This document shows positions 58,201-64,000 of a stretch of DNA of 64,000 bases, piece by piece. Within the stretch, counting starts at the first letter, position 1. Every line of letters starts with the position of its first letter. Origin of the DNA: Flavobacteriales bacterium. Its GTDB lineage: Bacteria > Bacteroidota > Bacteroidia > DT-38. The DNA lies in the NCBI GenBank assembly GCA_013214975.1, contig JABSPR010000020.1, positions 11,171-75,170 on the forward strand, written 5' to 3'. The notes below the pieces were generated by a model. The model saw nothing but the letters and a program-made list of their open reading frames with translations. It ran no database searches and was not told where the DNA came from. The position numbers were made by a program, and so were the translations under genes.

Positions 58201-59721
58201 GAGGGTAATTTTTGTAACGAAACGCAAATATCCTTTATCGATACTACAAACGATTTGAGTATCAATCAGCATTGGGAATGGTTTAATGGAGAGGAAACCA
58301 AAACGCTGGATAATTCTACGACTATGTACGATATTTATTATCAAGGCCTAGATAGCGTAACACTTACTTTGACTTCACCAAATGGTTGCTCAGATCAATT
58401 CGACACATCTTTTTATGTAGCTAACCCATTGGGTAAGTTCTCCATTGATGTAAATAATATATGTAAGTCAGAAACTATTGTGTTCGATACAACCGAATTT
58501 GTCAACTTTTACTCTTGGGTTTGGGATTATGGTGATGGGATTATTGATACGTTTTATATAGATCAGCCAACCCCTCGACCTTGGCCTCATCAATATAACT
58601 TTTTACCTACCGGTGGTAGTACTCCTGCCACTTTGGTAGTGTATGATGAAACCGGAAAATGTAATTTTGATACGTTGACAGAGATATTTATTCATGAGGT
58701 TCGAGCAGAATTTAATAGGAACAACGACAGTACCTTTGCCGATACCAGTCTGTGCTTTGGAGAGAGTATTGTTCTTACTGCAATGGCTAAAAACGCAGAT
58801 AGCTATCAATGGGATTTAGGAGACAATAATACCTCTCAGTCCCCAACCACGATTAATAAGACCTATGAGTCGACTGGGACTTTCTCTGTTCAATTGATTG
58901 TAGAGAATACAACAGTGGGTTGTTCGGATACTATAGTGAAGGATATTATAGTAAATGATTTGCCTATTGCAATAGCAATAGCCGATACTTTTTGTTATAA
59001 CGGGACACAGCGATTAGAAGTATGGCCACCATCATATGATTCTGTGGCTAATCATTATGCATGGACACCATCCGAGTTTTTATTAGATAGCGCTAATAAT
59101 CCTAATATTTCAGTCAATGATTCAACTGGATTTAAATTAGTTGTTACCGATAAATATACAGGATGCGCTTCATCGGATTCTACTTATGTACGGATAGTGC
59201 CTGAAGTTGATGTTAACCCATTATGGGATACTACAGTTGTAATTGCCGATACGGTAGTACTTCCTGTTAGCACAAATAATGGTTGGTGGACTTTTATATG
59301 GGAAGATACTACTGGCCTGTCTTGTTCAAATTGTAGTTACCCATTTGTTAATCCATTAGAAGATGTAATTTACAATGTTACCGTTGATGATATTCTGGGT
59401 TGTGGAGCTACAGATGTGGTGCTTATTATTGAATTAATAAAAGATATTCATTTAGAAATGCCAACTGCATTTACACCAAACGGAGACGATAATAATGATA
59501 TTATTAGCTTAGAGGGTTGGGCTGTTAAAGACCTTTTGTCTTTCCAAATATTTAACAGATGGGGAGAGAAAGTATTTGAGACCGACAATATGGAACAAGG
59601 CTGGGATGGATATTATAAAGGCAAACTACAGAATAACGATATCTATGTGTATAAGATTAGTGCCATGAGCTACTATAATGTAGAGCACAATAAAGAGGGG
59701 TATTTTACTTTGTTGAAATAG
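55264..59721 (+). CDS. Large PKD-repeat surface protein with type B T9SS (gliding-associated) C-terminal domain
   Basis: A 1485-residue secreted protein. The signal peptide ends VLGQ. About twelve PKD-like units follow, marked by WDFGDG-type turns (FWDFDDGASAFDN, IWHFGDAGFDF, ISWDFGDGTVGM, FWSFGDGTTSND, YQWDLGDNNTSQS) and Cys pairs near their starts. The last 90 residues are the CHU_C/type B domain: LEMPTAFTPNGDDNNDII, FQIFNRWGEKVFET, GWDGYYKGKLQNNDIYVYKI. Proteins of this class cross the outer membrane by T9SS and are held at the surface by SprF-like partners, here probably the divergent gene at 53372. The start is TTG; no ATG precedes the signal peptide. Confidence 0.9.
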   Translation: MKRLLAVFFLVNISILVLGQVPSVSDTIGCTPFTVDFNDASCEQLFWDFDDGASAFDNCTPSHIFLNSTNAVLNYTVEYRKTETGPVEGSFEIAVYPETQLSISASDSAGCTYEPVVFCDVSDNSVFPPAMTILERSWTYGDGSGSSTVNQCANTKQYLQAGSFDVSLAITTNIPSCDVTQLFGDFITFVTKPSPISLSSLTYSSCDTFYEQTINVVNPNPDLIYTWLLPFDSIVNGISQDIFIDTTGSHILFVYSTDTLDCKSHSGYKIITIGTPVVDFIIDDTLCINVEYTIADSSTGNLQNWDYGFSGNFVEFSDSIKDLHPIVFYDTAGVNFIELITYNGPCSDTLITEVYVEEPVVSYTSSPDYTCSSSTTATYVATSNVPVNSWIWHFGDAGFDFVQNPTHVFSTYSDQYNMTSDYSHIDTVKIVSQAGCPAFFADQDTIAVPKSRLYYDKNNGCVPLTVNFSDYSNSLDSIVQWKWVYDDGNELVALTGNGVSHTYVDTGTYNPYLVINTVSGCSDTSFLMEVQVGDVRVLDFTILGSPACPGDVVTYTNTTIDQSNVDAWRFSSDDSRLFHCYGDDAPSWTHVTDTGAFSVTLEAEFNGCYSSVTQVDAVQVDGVIADIQYQMNCDTPMDVSFVNNSQGETSISWDFGDGTVGMLDTEIHTYAVEGDYIVVLEAFNPASSCGSTKDTVYISIRDSIRADITITTMGQIQDSIICKGVDYEFNATASSDVTNYPYRGYQWLFSDPAMRPIVTGDSIFSFGLLNGGDQIVYLVVEDDNGCTDTASFPVFVNDIGSSFTISDPDNRVCYPDSIDFTVNGYNPISQATQFWSFGDGTTSNDINPKHGYDGLAADTVVVVLEVTDTIGCVVISTDSIFRYDISSTITVVNDEDEICVGQTVSFTADDFTLEGSNLSFEWDFKNGSAIDNAQNPSFEFDQVLHDSITLVFTELNSGCKDSIKHYMSVDATPTSWFYSEGNFCNETQISFIDTTNDLSINQHWEWFNGEETKTLDNSTTMYDIYYQGLDSVTLTLTSPNGCSDQFDTSFYVANPLGKFSIDVNNICKSETIVFDTTEFVNFYSWVWDYGDGIIDTFYIDQPTPRPWPHQYNFLPTGGSTPATLVVYDETGKCNFDTLTEIFIHEVRAEFNRNNDSTFADTSLCFGESIVLTAMAKNADSYQWDLGDNNTSQSPTTINKTYESTGTFSVQLIVENTTVGCSDTIVKDIIVNDLPIAIAIADTFCYNGTQRLEVWPPSYDSVANHYAWTPSEFLLDSANNPNISVNDSTGFKLVVTDKYTGCASSDSTYVRIVPEVDVNPLWDTTVVIADTVVLPVSTNNGWWTFIWEDTTGLSCSNCSYPFVNPLEDVIYNVTVDDILGCGATDVVLIIELIKDIHLEMPTAFTPNGDDNNDIISLEGWAVKDLLSFQIFNRWGEKVFETDNMEQGWDGYYKGKLQNNDIYVYKISAMSYYNVEHNKEGYFTLLK

Positions 59722-59851
59722 CGATCTCTAACTTTCAAGCCCCATTATTATATTAATTTAGTTTAAGATTTAGCGAGTATAGAAGTGTACTATATATAAG
59801 AGAGTAATCTGTTAATTTAAAATCTAGTTATAATCTTAATTCAGGTATAGT

Positions 59852-61633
59852 TTGAAAATAAAGAAGTCAAGTTTAATATGGAGCATTATCGCAACTTTAG
59901 TTCTATTGGCTGGGAAAAATATTTCTGCATCAAATAACTGTATATCCGATCTAGAATACTCATCACCCAGAAATAATTCAACATCTGCAGGGTATAATTC
60001 GACGATAATATTAAGATACAAAGACGTAATTTCTGCGGATAAAATATGCCTTAAAAATATTACTGTGGTGGGTAGTGTTTCCGGGGAGCATTCTTGTTCA
60101 TTTGAGCTTATTCGGGATGGAAGAACACTAGTGTTACGACATTCGATTCCCTTTGTGGCTAAAGAACAAGTAACTGTTTCGGATGGAAACAATCCTCAGA
60201 ATGATTTTTCCTTTAGTGTGAGACATGAATTAACAGCAGCTCAAATAGTTGAATTTAAGCGAGAAAATGGTGAACTGGATGAGGGAAATGTGAATTCTAA
60301 ATCGGTAGTTCTTCCAGACTTTTTTCCTGAACTAACAGTAGATCTAATTGATTCAACGGCTGAAGGTAATATATTTCTTACTGGGCCAGGAGGAATGAAC
60401 TATCCGGGTTTTGTTTACCTAATTGATAATAGCGGAGACGTTCTATGGGTAGATGAGGTAAATGCCTATGATTTTAAAAGAGTATCGAAGGATAGGATGA
60501 GCTACTTCGATGATTATGAATGGTTTTTTTATCTCATGGATAATTCATTTACAAAAATTGATTCTTTTGAATGCGATAACTTGGATACGGATTTTCACCA
60601 CATCGAATATTTAGAAAACGGAAATGCGCTTGTCGGTTCTTTTGTTTATCAGACATTCGATATGAGTCAATGGGTTACTGGTGGAAACCCAGCTGCCTAT
60701 TTACGCTCATCAATTATTCAAGAAATTGATTCGCTTTCTAAGTCAGCTGTTTTTTCATGGAATGGGTTCGACTATTACGACCCAACCGATAATGTGCACA
60801 ACTCGCTTACCGATTTTATTATTTCAATAACACACATTAATTCATTCACAGAAGATTATGATGGCAATATTCTAATTTCTGCAAAAAAACTAGATGAAGT
60901 AACTAAAATAGATAGAGTTACTGGAGATATAATATGGAGATTAGGGGGTAAGAATAATGAGTTTACGCTATTAAATGATTCTGTGTTTTTTTGCCACCAA
61001 CATGATGTGAACAGGTTGCCAAATGGTAATTTAATTATGTACGATAACTCCAATTATACTGGAGTGCAACCAAGAGCCATAGAGTATAAGCTAGACACGG
61101 TTTTAATGACCGCTGAAGTTGTGTGGGAACAAACGCATAATCTTGTTTACGATGCTCCTAATATGGGGAATGTGCAGCGTTTGCCAAATGGTAATTCTCT
61201 AATATGTTGGGGGAATGCATCGGGATCAGTACCCTCTGTAGTTGAGTATGACTCGTTGGGTAATAAGCTTTTTGAGTTGTTTATTGATAGTGGAGGAAGT
61301 CCATCTTATAGAGCCTATCGTTTCGAGTGGCCTGATACGCTAACAACAAATTTCTTTAAGAAGGGAACTGTTGTTAAGCCTTTGTTAGACACTTATCCTA
61401 ACCCTGCTTCCACTGATGTGAATGTTGTCTTTAGTTTGGTTGATGGAGCTGATGTTGAAATAGTATTGTTAAATATAGAAGGAGTAGTACTCGAATCTTT
61501 AATGACTACACGCTATACATCAGGGTTTCATCAAGTTCAATTGGATGTATCCGAATATGCAACCGGCTCGTATTTTTTGATTCTGAATGCGGATGGAATT
61601 AAACGGACAAGAAAAATTATTATATCAAGATGA
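59852..61633 (+). CDS. Secreted arylsulfotransferase (ASST)-like protein with type A T9SS domain
   Basis: A 593-residue protein. After a signal peptide, an Ig-like segment (about 30-130) leads to the ASST propeller (about 160-500) with THINSFTEDYDGNILISAK, GDIIWRLGGKNNEF and HQHDVNRLPNGNLIMYDNSN, the His-containing blocks of the family. The last 80 residues are a type A sorting domain: YPNPASTDVNVVF, then GSYFLILNADGIKRTRKIII. ASST enzymes move sulfate between phenolic compounds in the periplasm; a surface version here is plausible but unproven. The start is TTG. The convergent paralogue ends against it. Confidence 0.83.
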   Translation: MKIKKSSLIWSIIATLVLLAGKNISASNNCISDLEYSSPRNNSTSAGYNSTIILRYKDVISADKICLKNITVVGSVSGEHSCSFELIRDGRTLVLRHSIPFVAKEQVTVSDGNNPQNDFSFSVRHELTAAQIVEFKRENGELDEGNVNSKSVVLPDFFPELTVDLIDSTAEGNIFLTGPGGMNYPGFVYLIDNSGDVLWVDEVNAYDFKRVSKDRMSYFDDYEWFFYLMDNSFTKIDSFECDNLDTDFHHIEYLENGNALVGSFVYQTFDMSQWVTGGNPAAYLRSSIIQEIDSLSKSAVFSWNGFDYYDPTDNVHNSLTDFIISITHINSFTEDYDGNILISAKKLDEVTKIDRVTGDIIWRLGGKNNEFTLLNDSVFFCHQHDVNRLPNGNLIMYDNSNYTGVQPRAIEYKLDTVLMTAEVVWEQTHNLVYDAPNMGNVQRLPNGNSLICWGNASGSVPSVVEYDSLGNKLFELFIDSGGSPSYRAYRFEWPDTLTTNFFKKGTVVKPLLDTYPNPASTDVNVVFSLVDGADVEIVLLNIEGVVLESLMTTRYTSGFHQVQLDVSEYATGSYFLILNADGIKRTRKIIISR

Positions 61634-63079
61634 AAGAAATGGTGTTCGACTTATTCTCGAATAATCTTTCGCGTGAGTATGTTGCCGTTCATATTCAACG
61701 TAAGAATATATATCCCTGGATTTAAACTGTTCCCATCGTAATTTATATTGTGAATCCCTGAAGGTTTTTTTTTGGTTTAGAATTGTTTTAATACGCTTCC
61801 CCGACATATCTCTAATGTCTATAGTTACGTTACCGTATGAATGGTTATAAAAAGTAATCTTTGTGTTTGAACTAAATGGGTTCGGGTAGTTTAGGAACAA
61901 TATGTCATCCTTATCTAACGATTTTTCAATTAGGGTAGGGAAATTCGTCCCCCACATAAAACGATATGCTCTATAGGACATGCCACTATACGTGAGCGCA
62001 CTATCAATAAATAGTTCAAAAACTTTTTGTCCGGCTGGATTAAATTCGGTCACATTCGGATTCGCTAGGTTTACGCCTCCCCAGCAAACAAAGTAATTCC
62101 CATTATCTAGATATTGCACATTGCCTTGGTTGTCAGCAGATAGTATATAATTATTTTCGAATTCTTTCACCAAAGTAGCTGTCATGGCATTCATGTCTAA
62201 TTCGTATTCTACAACTCTTGGTTTGTTTGATGTGTAGTTGGCATTATCGTAAAGTAATATATTACCGTTCGGTAGCTCTTGAGCATCGTGTTGACTGCAA
62301 AAACCTAATGAGTCATTAATAAAAGTAAAGTCGCTATTGTTTCCTCCGAGTCTCCAGATAATTGAAGAATCAATTGTACTTACCTTAGTTACTTCATCGA
62401 ATTTTCGCAACGACAATAGAATATTGCCATCCATGGTTTCGGACACAGAATTCATATGGATGTAATTAATGAGGAAGTTCGCGTAATTAGTCAGATGTTT
62501 ATTATCCGCATAGTCTAAAACGCCAAGGGTTGTCCATTCGTAAAGCAGATCTTTAGTAGCAATATCTAACTCTTGGATATAATAATCTTTAACCACTCCT
62601 TGATCTGTAAATGACGGGTCTAAATATGTTAAGTCAACATCCGCTATCCAATCATAGCAAAGTAATAGAGGGTTTCCGTTCTGTTTGAAATATATGTCAT
62701 GGTAATCTGTGTTCCGATCTTTAGCGCATTCTATTGAATCTACTATAGTGTAGGTGGTATCCATCAGGTAGTACTTGTCGCTTTCGGCATAACCAAGAAG
62801 AGTATCTTGAATTACTTTTAAATCCTTTCCAAGGTGCTCCTTGTAGTAAATTGTGTTGCCCAAATTATCTAATATTATAGAGTATTCGATACCAGAGGTT
62901 GATGTGGTAGTTAAGAAAATAAATCCCTCTTCAGTTTGTCCTGTATGTTGAATCTGGAAACTAGGGTAATCAACGGGAGTTGTAATAGGAATAGTAGGTT
63001 GTCCGTAACTATTAGTAATCCCACAAATACATAGGCTTATGTATATTGAAAAATATAAATATGATTTGTTTACCAGCAT
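61625..63079 (-). CDS. ASST-like paralogue with frameshifted T9SS sorting domain
   Basis: The 484-residue frame has a signal peptide (ending NSYGQ) and the ASST blocks IHMNSVSETMDGNILLS, SSIIWRLGGNNSDF and SQHDAQELPNGNILLYDN, plainly paralogous to the neighbour at 59852. A type A sorting domain begins normally (NYPNPFSSNTKITF, then IDIRDMSGKRIKTIL), but after a run of nine A (nine T at 61765-61773) the frame changes and the tail becomes unrelated. Removing one A gives the expected ending with LNPGIYILTLNMNG and LTRKIIRE, stop at 61651. As written, the protein should be exported to the periplasm but not sorted by T9SS. Sequencing error or slippage variation are both possible. Confidence 0.8.
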   Translation of the reverse strand: MLVNKSYLYFSIYISLCICGITNSYGQPTIPITTPVDYPSFQIQHTGQTEEGFIFLTTTSTSGIEYSIILDNLGNTIYYKEHLGKDLKVIQDTLLGYAESDKYYLMDTTYTIVDSIECAKDRNTDYHDIYFKQNGNPLLLCYDWIADVDLTYLDPSFTDQGVVKDYYIQELDIATKDLLYEWTTLGVLDYADNKHLTNYANFLINYIHMNSVSETMDGNILLSLRKFDEVTKVSTIDSSIIWRLGGNNSDFTFINDSLGFCSQHDAQELPNGNILLYDNANYTSNKPRVVEYELDMNAMTATLVKEFENNYILSADNQGNVQYLDNGNYFVCWGGVNLANPNVTEFNPAGQKVFELFIDSALTYSGMSYRAYRFMWGTNFPTLIEKSLDKDDILFLNYPNPFSSNTKITFYNHSYGNVTIDIRDMSGKRIKTILNQKKTFRDSQYKLRWEQFKSRDIYSYVEYERQHTHAKDYSRISRTPFLSS

Positions 63080-63508
63080 ATTACTTGTGGATAGTCTTCA
63101 AATTTCGTTGAAAGGTATCTTTAATATATAGTTATTACACTTTTAATAGAGGTAAACACCAAAAAGGAAAGAAATTATTTATTCTGAATAGATATAAATT
63201 TGTTTCAGAAGAGAATATTTAGGTTATAAGTAGTCGATTAACTGAAATCAAGCTGACATGGGGTATTCCGAATTTAATTAATCTATCATTTATTGTTTTT
63301 TTGAATAATTAATTATTGGATGGATTTATTGAATCATTCTTAAGGTATAGCCAGTGTGTAGTTTTCGTATGTTACTTAGCTTAAGGTGTTTTAAAGTTTA
63401 AACTGGTGATTTTTTAATGAGTTATTTCGGATATTTAGACAATTGAAGTGTATTAAAGTACATAGGAAGGAGAAGGATTAAATTTGAAAGGAACCAGAAT
63501 TTGAAAAT
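63080..63508. other. AT-rich intergenic region upstream of a secreted protein gene
   Basis: No gene was found in these 429 bases. Two TAnnTTTG elements on the plus strand, TAAATTTG at 63195-63202 and 63479-63486, may drive the next gene; the second is 22 bases before its ATG. Neither has a TTTG at the ideal 19-base spacing. Confidence 0.45.
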
Positions 63509-64000
63509 ATGAGATTATCTATCGGAAGTGTTATGAAATTTTTAACTGTAATGTTATTTGCGGTTATCACATTTAGTAATTCATCAAGAGCCCAAAATGT
63601 ATACAGTCAGGTTACTGCGATAAATGGATCGACTATTTCACTTTTGGCGGGTGAAGGAGCGAACTATGGTGTAGATACAATGGTGCTAATAATTCAGATG
63701 AAAGGTGCTGATATCTACGAAGCTAATGATGCGGGATATGGCGCTGTTACTGGTTATAATAATGCAGGAGCTTATGTGTTCGGAACGATTCTGTCTATGC
63801 CTGGCGCGGATGATATTTTAGTAGATGCAGATGTGTCTAACTTTAGTACTTCTGGTATGGTACAAGTTATCAAAGTAATTACAGGAGACGCTAGTGGGAA
63901 TTATACTCAGGGAGCAATTACTCCTCCGGCATGGGACGGTTATACTGGCGGGGTGTATGCTGCCAATTTGTGTGGGGACTTTACTTTGTCTGGTGACATT
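63509..64000 (+). CDS. Secreted surface protein, N-terminal part (3' end outside window)
   Basis: The open frame runs off the right edge, giving 164 residues. A signal peptide (start MRLSIGSVMKFLTVMLF, cut near SRAQ) is followed by YSQVTAINGSTISL and a MVLIIQMKGADI segment. That last motif is frequent near the N-terminus of large Bacteroidota cell-surface proteins that end in T9SS sorting domains, so an adhesin is likely, but the C-terminus cannot be seen. The ATG at 63509 is the first of the frame; a second at 63533 would also give a good signal peptide. Confidence 0.7.
   Translation, partial: MRLSIGSVMKFLTVMLFAVITFSNSSRAQNVYSQVTAINGSTISLLAGEGANYGVDTMVLIIQMKGADIYEANDAGYGAVTGYNNAGAYVFGTILSMPGADDILVDADVSNFSTSGMVQVIKVITGDASGNYTQGAITPPAWDGYTGGVYAANLCGDFTLSGDI

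Noticed and set aside
55264..59721. PKD repeats as a DNA-level tandem repeat array
   Set aside because: The units are strongly diverged at DNA level and recognisable only as protein turns.
59836..60192. 118-residue frame on the minus strand
   Set aside because: It is a shadow of the ASST gene on the plus strand, with no family-like sequence.
1..64000. CRISPR arrays, insertion sequences, prophage or rRNA genes
   Set aside because: No spaced identical repeats, transposase, phage structural gene or rRNA sequence was seen on either strand.

Overview
The window is a stretch of a low-GC chromosome from the phylum Bacteroidota, most like the marine, Flavobacteriales-type lineages. Reasons: a fused SecD-SecF gene, a type III glutamine synthetase, families nearly confined to this phylum (DUF2851, DUF3467, DUF2279, PorP/SprF, PD40-OmpA, DUF5723), type IX secretion (T9SS) sorting domains, and promoters of the Bacteroidota form TTTG-N19-TAnnTTTG instead of -35/-10. 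All product names come from reading protein sequences by eye; no database search was run.

Layout. 0-10 kb: end of malate dehydrogenase, a small lipoprotein with a duplicated 3' tail, SecDF and TatA (two export routes side by side), a cation/Ca antiporter, glutamine synthetase III, and a TPR/PD40/OmpA envelope protein. 10-17 kb: a tight run purM-prfA-pyrF-DUF2851-pspC-K+ channel-pspC-rmlD-like, including a 54-residue second PspC gene. 17-22.6 kb: an AGCS symporter, a helix-hairpin-helix protein, an ORFan, an acyl-CoA dehydrogenase, rpsU and xerC. 22.6-36 kb: the core translation/transcription block, four tRNAs (Thr, Tyr, Gly, Thr), tuf, tRNA-Trp, secE, nusG, rplKAJL, rpoB, rpoC and a DUF3467 gene, ended by a long hairpin. 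36-42.7 kb: cystathionine beta-synthase-like enzyme, a LolC/E-type permease, a NamZ-like muramidase, an outer-membrane DUF5723 gene broken by one in-frame stop, and two DUF1573 genes. 42.8-51.3 kb: valS, a family 2 glycosyltransferase, a PorP/SprF protein, an MtfA-type peptidase, a CPBP protease and an EamA transporter.

51.3-64 kb is the most distinctive part: a surface-protein region. A minus-strand row (pappalysin-like protein, PorP/SprF protein, PD40-OmpA protein) is divergent from a 1485-residue PKD protein ending in a type B (gliding-associated) T9SS domain. This looks like a SprB/SprF-style display unit. The pappalysin-like member has lost the zinc-protease HExxH residues. Next come two tail-to-tail arylsulfotransferase-like paralogues; one keeps its type A T9SS sorting domain, the other has lost it by a one-base slip in a run of nine A. 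The window ends inside another secreted protein.

No CRISPR array, insertion sequence, prophage or rRNA gene was seen. The best leads are the pseudo-protease inside the display unit, the frameshifted sorting domain, the nonsense-interrupted DUF5723 gene, the PspC-channel-PspC arrangement, and the duplicated lipoprotein tail.
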